A DNA stretch of 64,000 nt from Zingiber officinale (lineage: Eukaryota; Streptophyta; Magnoliopsida; Zingiberales; Zingiberaceae): NCBI RefSeq assembly GCF_018446385.1, contig NC_056002.1:33583063-33647062 (forward strand), written 5' to 3'. The notes beneath the pieces are model-generated. The model did not search any database and had not been told where the DNA came from. It was given only the letters and a program-made list of their open reading frames with translations. Within the stretch, counting starts at the first letter, position 1, and every line of letters starts with the position of its first letter. Shown here piece by piece: positions 1 to 10,596 of the stretch. A program made the position numbers and the translations under genes.

Positions 1-64
1 CTTTATCCTTGTCCTTGTTCTTTAGCTTGGGGTAGTTGTCCTTGACGTTCCCTTCTTCATCGTA

Positions 65-112
65 GTTGTAGCAGCGGATGGTTGTAGCAGCGGATGGTTG
101 TAGCAGCGGATG
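65..112. repeat. 16-bp tandem repeat, three copies
   Basis: Three head-to-tail copies of GTTGTAGCAGCGGATG lie inside the decayed zinc-knuckle part of the element B gag. They probably arose by slippage or local duplication after the gene died. Confidence 0.8.
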
Positions 113-922
113 GTCCTTTTCTTTTTACCGTGTGGATGGTTAGTTTTTCTAAACTTACAAAGATTCTTGAATCGTCTTACCATCATTACCATTTCCTTGT
201 CGTCGAGAGAAGACTCCGACTCAGGTTCGTCTCTCGATGCTTTGAAGGTGACGGTGTTCTTGGGCTCCTTCGTACCTGCACATCTTGATTTGTGCACTTC
301 AAATGTGGAAAAGAATTCTTATAATGTAATTTTTTTCTAAGTCTTTTGAAATATAAATGCATCTACTAGTGATGCCCATTTTGAATTTCTAGGAAAGGAA
401 TTTAGTGTGTACCTTAGCGAATCTTGGTTACTTATCGTTGCTCTGAGATTCGAAAGTCCAGTGATGATTTCCTTTATTCTTGAGTGCAGATGCGCAACTG
501 TCTCATCTTCCCCAAGTCGCAGGCTGATAAGCTGGTTGCGGAGTAAATCTTGTTTTGCGAGCTTGGCTTCGGACGTTCCTTCGTGCAACCCGAGGAACTT
601 CTCCCAAAGTTCCTTTGCGGAGTCATAATTGCCGATCTGGTTGATTTCTTGTGGCGGAAGAACAGTTAGTAGATGGTATTCTGCTTTATCGTTTGTCACG
701 TAGTCGACCTGCTCCTTTTTCGTCCAGTGGTATTTCTCCTTACCTTCCGGTGCTGTAAAACCAAACTCCATAATTAACATTAAATCAAAATTGGTTTTAA
801 AGAATACTTGCATTCATTTTTTCCAGCTAGCGAATTCCCCTTCGAACTTCGGCGGGTAGATGCTTGGTCCGACCAGTATTTCGTTGCTTCGTTCGGCGGT
901 TAGTCCTCTTGAAGCGACCTGG

Positions 923-934
923 GCTCTGATACCA
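923..934 (-). other. tRNA-Met primer-binding site of element B
   Basis: The minus strand reads TGGTATCAGAGC, complementary to the 3' end of plant initiator tRNA-Met. It sits two bases inside the LTR edge at 937 and so fixes the orientation of element B. Confidence 0.9.
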
Positions 935-936
935 CT

Positions 937-1992
937 TGTTGGATCACTGGAACCAGCTAGAAGGGGGGTTGAATAGCCTGTCAAAAATAAAAACACAAAA
1001 CCCTTCTCGACTTTTCTTAAATTAACACTTGCATAAAATAAATAAGCAGAAAGTAAAAGAAGAGGCTCACAAAGATTTAACTTGGTTACAATCGGGGAGG
1101 TTGTTAATCCAAGGAAAATATCACACTAGTACTCCTTCAGGCGAAGAAGCATCTTACAACAATAACGCATAGAGAAATAGAAGTTAAACTACAACTGGAA
1201 GCGCACAAGTGTTGGAATACATAATTTCTGAGTTGATATAAAGCTTCTGGACCAAGGTTGTATTTATAGCCTTGGTCGGGGCGCCCCGAAGTGTTCCGGG
1301 CACCTTAGGGGGGGGGGATAAAACTTTATCCCCAACGCATAGATCTCGGTTTGATCGAGATCTAGATATATTTTCGGTCCGGGCGCCCCGGACTAGTCCG
1401 AGCGCCCCGGACTAGTCCGAGCGCCCCGGACAGTTCTGGGCGCCCCGGACTGGTCCGGGAGCCCCGGGCTAGAAAGTCAACCCTGTTGACTTTTTCAGCC
1501 CGGGTCTTCTGCTCCGGCTTCGTTCGCCTCAGTCCGAGTCTTTCGCTCGCTTGGGTGATCTCTGCCATCCGGAATAGGGCTCACCCAAACCCAACTTTTG
1601 GTCTTTTCGAACAGGCTTCCACTCCGGCTTCTCGTCCCTCGGAATCATCGCATACTTCCTTCTCGTCCGCCAACGTATTCATCCACAGTCTTCATACCTC
1701 GGTCGCACCCGGTGCCGACCTTCTCGCTAGCTACGTCTCTTGCTCCCCGAGCAATCTTCCGCTCTGGCTTCTCGTCCCTCGGAACCACCGCACGCTTCCT
1801 TCTCGCCCGCCGATGTACTCTTCCGCAGCTACTCGTCCCTCGAACACACAACGTGCCGTCCTTCTATCTAGTTGCATCTTCCGCTTGACTACCTGTGCTC
1901 CTAAGCTCCTGCACACTTAGACATAAGGTTAAAAACATACAGGACCTAACTTAACTTGTTGATCACACCAAAATAACCTTGGAGTTTCAACA
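937..1992 (-). mobile_element. LTR of element B (5' LTR, minus orientation)
   Basis: This 1056-bp LTR runs TG...CA on the minus strand, from TGTTGAAACTCC at 1992 to the edge at 937, next to the primer site. The TATA box (minus GCTATAAATA) is near 1260-1269. Directly upstream of it, at 1276-1475, is a run of palindromic GGGCGCCCCGGAC-type units often spaced by ACTAGTCC. The LTR terminus carries the C-run seen in most LTRs of this window (minus TTCAACCCCCCTTCTAGC, 958-978). Its partner LTR is outside the window. It appears to have inserted into LTR fragment C. Confidence 0.8.
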
Positions 1993-2811
1993 GGTCCGAC
2001 CAAGAGTTTCATCGAAACTCAAAGTAAGGATCAGAAAGCTCAAAATAAGGATCGGACAATACAAAGACGGTCTAAACTCATACTTTATATATTGAGTTGC
2101 TTAGAATAACGTGTTTTATAAGGGGGATCAAAGCTGTAAAGTAACTGAAAAGCGAAGGTCCAGGAACCCGGAGTAAGTCTAGACGCTCGGGTCAGTACTG
2201 TTGAGGGAGACTAGGTAGGCACCTAGATGGTCCAGGCGCCCAGAGCATGTCCAGGCACCCAGACTAGCAAAGTTCATCCAGAAGTTGAGTTGGAGTGCGA
2301 GTGGTCGACCCACGTTAGTGGTCTAGGCGCCCAGACGAGGATAAACTTTGAGGATGAGGTTTCAACGAGAGCTCGCCACATCAGCTTAGTCCAAGCGCCT
2401 GGGAGGGGATCCAGGCACTCGGATGGGGCTATAAAAGGAGGCTTGACCAGCAGTTCAATAACAACAATTGCTACAGCTTTCGTACTCACGCGTTACTCCA
2501 AAAGGTCTCCAACATACCGAAAAGCTGCTTCGACAAGCTAAGCTCAAATATGTAATTTTGTATTATCGGTATAATCTAAATTCCTGTATTGTACTTACTC
2601 TTGTAACGATTTCGTGATTATAGTGATTGTCCAACCAAAGCACTCAACGAGTACGAATCTTGGAGTAAGAGTCGTTGAAGGCTTCAAAACAAGTAAAACA
2701 CTTGTGTTAGCGTTTGTATTTTCGTGATTCTTTTCCACTGCATATACTTGTGACTTTCGAAAAAGCGATGAACGCTATTCACCCCCCTCTAGCGTCTTAA
2801 TGATCCAATAA
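1993..2811 (+). mobile_element. LTR fragment C
   Basis: Plus-oriented LTR remnant. Its left part (GAGTTTCATCGAAACTC near 2003) matches the LTR of element A (minus strand near 35950-35995). A block of GGCGCCCAGA-type palindromes (2170-2420) lies just upstream of the TATA box CTATAAAA (about 2429). It ends with the usual TATTCACCCCCCTCTAGC terminus (near 2777) and a worn GATCCAATA end. The left edge is cut by insertion of element B. The exact junction with element D is uncertain by a few bases. Confidence 0.65.
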
Positions 2812-3439
2812 GGAAGGCGCCTTGGATGGCTTAGAAGGTGCCTTCGATCAAATAAGGCAAAAAACTTCGTCGACGATAAGAGCCGACCTTTAGGGGATAG
2901 AGGTTGTAGTTGAAGGCGTCTTCAGTGGTGTTGAAGGTGCCTTCCATCCCCTTTAAAAGGGTTACTCGACCATGCAGTCATACACACCTCTATTACAAGC
3001 TTCTACACAATCATGCGACATTCCGACTGCTCCAACTTTGCATTGCTGCTCCGCTACAATGCTGTTGTGCCTGATTGCTACCGAGAAGCTGTCCAACACC
3101 GAGCTCGATCCTAGAAATTACAAGTACTAGGTAACTTTTATTTATAGTCAATTTCTTTATTACTCTTAAAGGAAAGTGTAGGGTTGTTACACTCTCCTAG
3201 TTTTCTATACTTGATTTGACGACTGATAGTGAATTGCCCATCGATAGGTCTGAGGGACCTGAGCCTTGGAGTAGGAGTCACCGAAGATTTTGAACCAAGT
3301 AAAACCGCTTGTGTTCTGGTTTTCCTTCTTATTTCCTTTTGTCTTTTCTGCTGCGTACTTATTTTTCAAAACAAAAGAAAAGTCAAGTTTTCAAAACCAC
3401 ATGATTCACCTCCACTCTCACATGCGTAACGATCTAACA
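2812..3439 (+). repeat. Truncated 5' LTR of element D
   Basis: It begins inside the LTR (at GGCGCCTTGGATGGC) and matches the right half of the 3' LTR from about 7783 onward. It ends ATCTAACA at 3439, two bases before the primer site. About 650 bp of its 5' part is missing. Confidence 0.8.
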
Positions 3440-3441
3440 AG

Positions 3442-3453
3442 TGGTATCAGAGC
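3442..3453 (+). other. tRNA-Met primer-binding site of element D
   Basis: TGGTATCAGAGC, two bases after the LTR end. Confidence 0.9.
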
Positions 3454-3710
3454 CTTGTTAGCTCTAAATTGGTGCAACCACCAATCAAGGCAAGGGAAAT
3501 TGTTCTAGTTTTCTAGATCTTAGTTTTTTATATTTTATTTGACTTGGTAAAATTTACATATTCAAATAACTCTTTCTCGTTCGATTTTGTTCTCGAAGTT
3601 GGTGCAACAGCACTCGAGTCATCGATATTTCTTTTTTATTTCAAACTCTACTAATCCAAGACCTAGTCTTGGGATATTTTTTTTTGATCTTTTTTGCAAT
3701 ATAATTCAAA

Positions 3711-5340
3711 TGGATCAACTCGAAGGATACAGTACTGCTCACCCTCTCCTCTTCAATGAAAATGATTTTTCGTATTGGAAGAAGAGAATGGAGGTCTACT
3801 TGAAGAGCGACATCGAGTAGTGGTTCTGTATACGACGAGGATACACAACTCCAGTGGACAATGCATCCGAAGATTCACTGGACCTGGAAGACTGGAACTC
3901 GGAGATGGAGAAGAAGGCCCAGACTTAACATAAGGCACTGAACACTTTGCAATGTGGGCTAACCAAGGAAGAGCTAAACCGAATCGAGCCATTCAACAAC
4001 ACAAAGGAATTATGGGATAAATTGGTCAAACTACATGAGGGAACGTCTGACTCAAGGGTAATGAAGCATGATCTCCTATTAAATTCTTTATTTAATATCA
4101 AAATGCAGGACAAAGAAACCACAAGTCAACTAAATGAGAGGATCAAGGATATCCTCAACGGTCTACACATGATCGGACATTAACTTGAGAACCACGACAT
4201 CATCAGTTATGCTCTGAATTCATTTCCTCGAAACACATTGTGGGCATCGATCGTAGATACCTATAAAGTTTCGAGAAAGCATTCAAAGTTAAGACTAGAC
4301 GAGCTATTTTGTGAATTGGAGCTGCACGAACAAGCTAACGCCACAAAAGTCAAGAAAGGGATCACTTTTATTACAGGTACTTCAAAGGAAGCCAAAACAC
4401 AAACCTAAGCCAAACTCAAGCCAGTGACAAAGTCTGACTTAGAGTCTGATGAAGAAGACCATCTAATGAATATGGTAATAAAAATATTCACTAGATACAA
4501 GAGAAACTTCTCCAAGCACGACATGAAAAAGATGTCTAAGTCCACATCCAACAACCTAAAGGCGAACGTCATGTGCTATGGTCTCAACAAGAAGGGGCAC
4601 TTCAAACATGAATGCTAGAACAAAGACAAGACAAAGAAGAAAAAGTAGAAGAAGGGGACGAGTCCTCCTCAGACAGATAGGAAGCCGGTGAACCAAAGCA
4701 AGCAAGTAACCTCGTGCCGATGGCAGCCGACGGTGAATTGGATCAAGAAGACAAGTTTGAATACGAGTTGAGCAATGGATCCGCATTCGGTTCAGATGAA
4801 TCAAATGAGGTAAATTTTAATTATATTGCAAAGTTTTTCAAAATAATTTCTTGCTTGAACAAAAAATTAACAAAAACTAAGGAACATGCTAAACTCCTCC
4901 TTAAGGAAAATAACACTCTTAATGAACAACTGAACTTAACCTCTTTAACTGATCAAATTCAAGACAAAAATTCAACTCAAGTTACAAGACTTGAGGAAAA
5001 AAACTCTGTCTTGAAAAGTCAAGTCAAAGAAATAAAAGATAAGTTGAAAAAGTTTACCTCGGGTACCAAGTATCTAAACATGATACTTGAATCCCAAAGA
5101 GTTGTGTACAATAAATTCGGACTCAGATACAAGTCTAACTCTACCCTTAAATCATTTCTGACCCTAATTCAAAATAAAAAACTAATTAAAGTTTGGGTTC
5201 CTAAAACTTATTTAACCAACAATGTAGGACAAAATCAATATTATGTACCTAAAGATAAAATTCATATAATTAAAAATAAAATCCAAAATAATTTAAATCA
5301 ATCAAGAAAATTTACAAAATCAACACATAAATCCAATTAA
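3711..5340 (+). pseudogene. gag pseudogene of element D
   Basis: Starts MDQLEGYS at 3711 with the N-terminal WKKRMEVYL motif of Copia gag. It continues through several stops with KELWDKLVKLHEGTSDSR (UBN2 region, 3947-4183) and LNSFPRNTLWASIVD, and reaches a zinc knuckle near 4574-4618 in which the second cysteine of C-x2-C-x4-H-x4-C is replaced. A final open stretch (4714-5340, 208 residues) is an acidic then lysine-rich, coiled-coil-like segment ending in a VWVPK motif, seen at the gag C-terminus of related elements here. At least five in-frame stops break it. No pol follows. Confidence 0.75.
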
Positions 5341-7126
5341 AATTATAAAACCCACAAACTGAGATATAATCAAGCTTACTATAACTATAAACCTAAATAA
5401 AAACCTAAAAAGAAAATCTATAATTTAGTGGGAAGCTCCAAATTAGTCGGTACCTCAAAAATATAAACCTTACCCATTAAGGGTAATTATGACTAGAATA
5501 ATTGAGGATAAAATTAGACTTGATAAATAGTACTGGAGAAGTTTGGGATGATAGTAGGTTAGGAAAGCTTTGTCTATGCATGTCTAGGAAGATATCCCTT
5601 ATTAATTCTACCTGGTGTATTTGACTTAGTGGAACTAACTGAAACTACCTCTTACTAATTCTAGCTGGTTAGACCAAAGTTTTATACTAAATTCCGTGGG
5701 CATGACTATTTAGAAAATTTTGGAGCACGTGGTTACTCTAATGATGTCTAAGTGACTCACCACAACCTAGATGTTTATCCAAAGAATACTTGCTTGTTGG
5801 ATTCAAAGCTAAACTTAAATCTAATATAAGTTAAACTAAACCCTGAAATTCAACTTAACTCATCTCACAAAACCATAGGATCCCCTTGTCTGAAAACTTA
5901 GAATGATGTGAGATACGTAGACCTTTTGCCTGGACTTCAGATACTTATATCAGCGCATCAATATAAGCCTGAGAGAAAAATACAACAGTACATTGATCAA
6001 GTTAAGTAGTCTTTTTTTCAACAAATTTCTAACTGGATATTATTACTTAACTTGACTAACCAAGTGAATATTGCTATTTTCTGATAATTAGGTAGTAACT
6101 AATGGTTATATATTTTAGGATAATTTTTAGATAAATATTTTTTTATAGTAATATCCGGTTCAGGGGGAGAATATATGAAAACTACTTTCAAAATATCTTA
6201 TTTCAAAAATCTTTTTAAACTTACTTAATTAGTTTGAAAAACTCTGATCAAAATTTTCTTTGAAACAATTACTTTGAAAAGTTGCACTAAAAATCAAACT
6301 TAAAAAAAAAATACTTTGCTTAATCTTTGTGAAAAATATCTTGCAAAATTTGCTTTGAAAAATACTCTTATACTTTTTCAAAAGTCTGTTTTAAAAACTA
6401 AAAAGAAAAGCATTTTGAAAAATACTTTAAAAGCTTTTTTGATAGTTTCTTTAAAAATGTGTTGTAAAAATATTTTGAAATATCTTTTGAAAATTATTTT
6501 ATCCCTTTAAAAATTATTTTAAAAAGTACTTTGAAAATCACTTTTAAAATATTTAAAAAGTTATTCTATTTGAAAATTACTTTGAAAATATTTTGAAAAA
6601 ATAATTTGAAAAAATCTGTTCAAAAGTTTTAAATTAAACTTTTAAATTACTTTGCGACACCATCTTAAAAAGTATTTTTGAAAGCTCTTTAAAAATTTGT
6701 CTTTAAAAATTGGGTTACAGAATTCTTACAAAATCTAGTGTTCAAAACCTTTTGTAAATTTTAAAAATTCCTTTCAAATTACTTTAAAAAAAATTTCTTA
6801 CCATTAACTTCTTTCAGAAATAGACTTGTAAGTTTTTATTAAAAACTTTATCATTGAAAATTTTGTTACTTAATATGCTTACTTATGTATTTATATTGTC
6901 ATACTTTGGTATACTTATATGTATATTTTTTGATGAATACCAAGGGGGAGGATTGGGTTTAAGTAAGAAAAACTAAAGAAAATATGAAAATTTAATCCTA
7001 GAAATGATCAAGACAATAAAACTTACCTGTTTCATTTTTCTTTTAAAGTCATTTCTTTTACTATATCTGTTTGCATATTTTTTCTAACTTTAACAGAGGT
7101 TGTCATTGCATCAAAAAGGGAGAGAT
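5341..7126 (+). other. Non-coding AT-rich interior and polypurine tract of element D
   Basis: No recognisable protein. The stretch 6180-6790 is dominated by irregular repeats of TTTGAAAA/ACTTTGAAAA. Polypurine-like GGGGGAGA motifs occur near 6157 and 6943. The tract directly before the 3' LTR (7113-7125, AAAAAGGGAGAGA) is the likely plus-strand primer. Confidence 0.65.
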
Positions 7127-8404
7127 TGTTAGTGTAGTTGACACCAATGATCAAACTTAGATTTTGATGAATAACAAATGGATTAAAGTTAACCATGTTA
7201 CCGAGTGTGTAGGGTTGACTAACTTGACGGGTCAAGAGGATCAGATACCAAGCAGGAAGTCCAGTTGGGATGTGCGATTCTCGATTGGCAAAGTCCAGAT
7301 GTGGGATTCTAGCAGGAGGTCAGGATGTTTGATTTCTGATAGGTTGAAGACCGAAAGTGCGATTTCGGCAAGAGATCAGGATATTCGATTCATGATTGGT
7401 GAAGTCCGAATGTGCAATTTTAGCAGGAAGACCTGGTGGGTCAGATTAGATGTCGAGGAGGTAACTTGACATTTGGTAAGTGGAGGTAAGTCATTGGGGG
7501 AGAGTGACTTAGTGAGGACGCACCCCATTTAAGGGAATAATAGGTGTCGGTTTAGTTTAGGTCCATTTTAGAAAACCTAAACTGAGACCATGACTAGATC
7601 CAAGTATGGAGGATAGGATCTAATTAATACTATTTTTATTGTGCTAACTCTATCTTGTAGATTATTATTTTTTTTTGAGTTAACATGAACTTGCAAGATT
7701 GAATTGTACAAAATGTCTCAGGTGAATACTACCCGAGGCACCTTCCATGCGAAGGAAGACGCTTTGAGCTGGGCGATGAAAGGCGCCTTGGATGGCTTGG
7801 AAGACACATTTGATCGGATAAGGCAGAAAGCTTGATCGGCAATAAGAACCATCTTTTAAGGGATAGAGGTTGCAGTTGAAGGCGCCTTCAGTGGTGTTGA
7901 AAGCGCCTCCCATCCCCTTTAAAAGGGCTACTCAACCATGCAGTTATACACACCTCTATTACAAGCTTCTACATAATCTTGTGACTTTCCAACTGCTCCG
8001 ACTTTGCATTGTTGCTCCACTATAATGCTGCTATGCCCGACTGTTGCTGAGAAGTCGTCCAACACTGAGCTCGATCCTAGAAATTACAAGTGTTGGGTAA
8101 CTTTTATTTATAGTTAATTTCTTTATTATTCTTAAAGGGAAGTATAAGGTTGTTACACTCTCCTAGTTTTCTATACTTGATTAACGACCGATAGTGAATT
8201 GCCCATTGATAGATTTGAGAGACCTGGGCCTTGGAGTTGGAGTTGCCAAATGCTCCGAACCAAGTAAAACCGATTGTGTTCTAGTTTTCCTTCTTTTTTC
8301 TTTTCATCTTTTCTGCTGCGTATTGGTTTTTCAAAACTGAAGAAAAGTTAAGTTTTTAAAACTACGTGATTCATTCCCCCTCTCACGTGTGTAATAATCC
8401 AACA
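7127..8404 (+). repeat. 3' LTR of element D
   Basis: A 1278-bp LTR from TGTTAGTGTAG to CCAACA. The first part has three to four diverged repeats of about 60 bp (7245-7430, recurring GTGCGATTC...AGCAGG). The block with AAGGCGCCTT palindromes (about 7735-7915) precedes the TATA-like TTTAAAAGGG at about 7917. The right half matches the truncated 5' LTR. Confidence 0.8.
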
Positions 8405-9630
8405 GAATGAACTCCAAGCAAGGTTGATCGAAAGGTTTCCAGTCGACCGCACGTGGTCGACCACACTAGCAAATCTTGTTAAACTTAAGTTTAGTTTTAT
8501 CGTAGTATTTTGTATTACTATTATTGTTATTGATTAATTTAGTATTGTAGGAAAAGTCTTAGTGAATCAGGTGATCATACACTGAGAAGAAAAAGTCTAA
8601 ACAGGTCCGGAGGACCAAATGTTTGGTAGGTAAGTTGAGACAAGAAATTGGAGTGGAGCGACGGGGAGGTCGTGCCCCGAGAAGTGACAAACCTTAGGTC
8701 ATTGATCCAACTAAAGAAACTAGGAGATTTTCAAGTTGAAATCAAGACAGGTCTTACTGCCTTTTCTTACTCATACATCATACTACTGTGCTAACCTTGT
8801 GTTACAGGGATATTATTTTTATATCGTCGAACTAACTCTATTTTGCAAAAGTTGAAGGGATCAGTCGACCGAACTAAACTAATGTGGTAGAGTTCAGATC
8901 GCGCAGAGCAAACTTGGAAGTCAGGCAGATTGGTCCACTGAACCCAGAGATCGATCGACCGAACCTAATTTGGTAACACACAGTGGTATATTCGTTCGAC
9001 CGATCAAGGTTATCGGTCAACCGAACATTTAATGGCATTAATGACATGAAGATCGGATCTTGGTGAAAAAGGAAAGCTGATTGATTAATTGACCGATAGG
9101 GAGATTGGTCAACTGAACTAATCAGTCAATAGAACATCTTTTCGGTCGACCGATCAAAGCTTATAAAAAGACCTTGAGATTTGAGCCGATGCAATAACTT
9201 TATTGTACAACCTTCTGATCTACTACTCTTCTGTTCGTGCCGCTACTATGCTTCATTTTCATGTGCAAGGTACTATGACTCTTCTGCGATGATCTGTGCT
9301 TCAACTCTTCATTTTTGTCGGTATGTTTTCCACTTGCATTATTTATGTAAGATAGTAGTTTGTTATTATCCTATACATCATTTGTATGAGTTATTTCTTC
9401 TCTGAAGTTTTTGGAAAGTAGTCTATTAGTGAATTGACTAATGGTGAAATCAAGGATCGTGGGTCTTGGTGTACATAGGCTCTAACCAAGTAACCACCTG
9501 AGTCATCTATATTTCTTTTTCTTTTATATTTCACTGCTGCTTTGATATTTGTTTTATGAGTCAATACAAAAAGAAAAGGTTTTTAATGAGCGATATTCAA
9601 CCCCCCTTCTATCTCATTTTTGATCCTTCA
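8405..9630 (+). mobile_element. LTR fragment E with GTCGACCG repeats
   Basis: Plus-oriented LTR remnant. GTCGACC/GGTCGACCG units are scattered from 8441 to 9150, a TATA box CTTATAAAAA lies at about 9161, and the usual terminus TTCAACCCCCCTTCTATC is near 9595. It ends GATCCTTCA at 9630. The left edge is formed by element D. No internal domain follows, so it is a solo or truncated LTR. Confidence 0.6.
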
Positions 9631-10591
9631 CATTCCAAATTTCATTAAGCACATTAAAAGCCTAGTCCAAGGCAAAGGCTACGAAAGCTTCCAAAGACAT
9701 AATATCCAAATATATATCATTTTTTTAGGAAAAACTATGACTTAAATAAATAATAGTTTTAAGATACAAATCAATAATATCATTGAAATTCTTACAACAA
9801 AAGGAATTTATTTCCTAAAACCAAGCTATTTTCCATCCGAAACCCGAGCAGGACTAGACTAGAATATCCGTCTTGTAAATCAAGCACAAACTTTTCAGCC
9901 TACATATTCAATTATGTATAAAGATCGGCATGGGGCCCTAATTGTTAGGTTTAATGACTATAAACCATTAACTTTACAAAATGAGGAAAATAAAAATTTC
10001 AACTTAATGTGTATAGAAAAAATAGAGGATGAAACTTTCCTAGAAATTGAACAAACTAGACAAATGTTGCAACAACTAGGAAAGAACCACCTACAATTAG
10101 GTAACAAACTCTTATATTAAAACAATGATATGAATTGTATGTTTCAACAAGAGTCACAACAAGGTTTTTTTGATGATTTAAATGAATCCATATACATGCC
10201 TGTAGAAATGGCTTATCTAACTTCAAAAGAAATAACTAAACTTGAGGAATTTGAGAAGAAACAACAAAATCTTGACAATGATTAGGAATTATACTTTGAT
10301 GAAGAACGAAATATCATTGCTAGAAAATAACCTAACAAATTACACCTTATTAACCCAGCATAATCTACTACTACATCTACCATGCCCAAACCACTAATAA
10401 TCTAGTATCCAGAAAGTTCTATGAGAACTACAGACTATGGACATAACCATCCACTAAGAATAGAAATAACTCCATGTACAAAAAATAACCCTAACTTCGA
10501 ACTATAGGAAAAAGAAGGCCACCGAAAATTACTTATTTTAGGAAAAATTCAGTACTTTTAAATATAGCTGAGTGCGACCCAAATGTATGAT
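9631..10591 (+). pseudogene. Pararetrovirus segment 1 (possible movement protein / coat N-terminus)
   Basis: The longest open piece (9914-10120) contains the stretch GALIVRFNDY and a Glu/Gln-rich helix. The following frame (to about 10590) is broken by stops. Its place ahead of the coat region suggests the end of the movement protein and the coat N-terminus, but no diagnostic motif is visible. It is interrupted at 10592 by the solo LTR, and the coat region resumes at 14025. Confidence 0.45.
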
Positions 10592-10596
10592 GCCTA

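Larger units (their letters stand above)
1..936 (-). pseudogene. Element B internal region: broken Copia-type gag
   Basis: Read on the minus strand from the primer site at 923-934, this is the start of a retrotransposon internal domain. An N-terminal gag stretch ending PPKFEGEFASWKK (near 814-870) is followed, in a shifted frame, by a 158-residue piece (337-813) with hallmarks of the Copia UBN2 gag family: AKELWEKFLGLHEGTSEAK, then a leucine-rich helix region and LNSFPRNSKWASLVD. Further on (1-300), fragments in several frames include a decayed zinc knuckle in which cysteines are lost. Frameshifts and stops make it a pseudogene. Any pol would lie left of the window. Family assignment rests on motif recognition. 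Confidence 0.75.
2812..8404 (+). mobile_element. Element D: gag-only Copia-type LTR retrotransposon, 5' truncated
   Basis: A non-autonomous element with a truncated 5' LTR (2812-3439), a primer site, a broken gag (3711-5340), about 1.8 kb of AT-rich non-coding DNA in place of pol, a polypurine tract and a complete 3' LTR (7127-8404). No integrase, reverse transcriptase or RNase H motif is seen in any frame. This matches the known TR-GAG class of LTR elements that keep gag and depend on a partner for pol. No TSD can be tested because the left end is missing. Confidence 0.75.
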
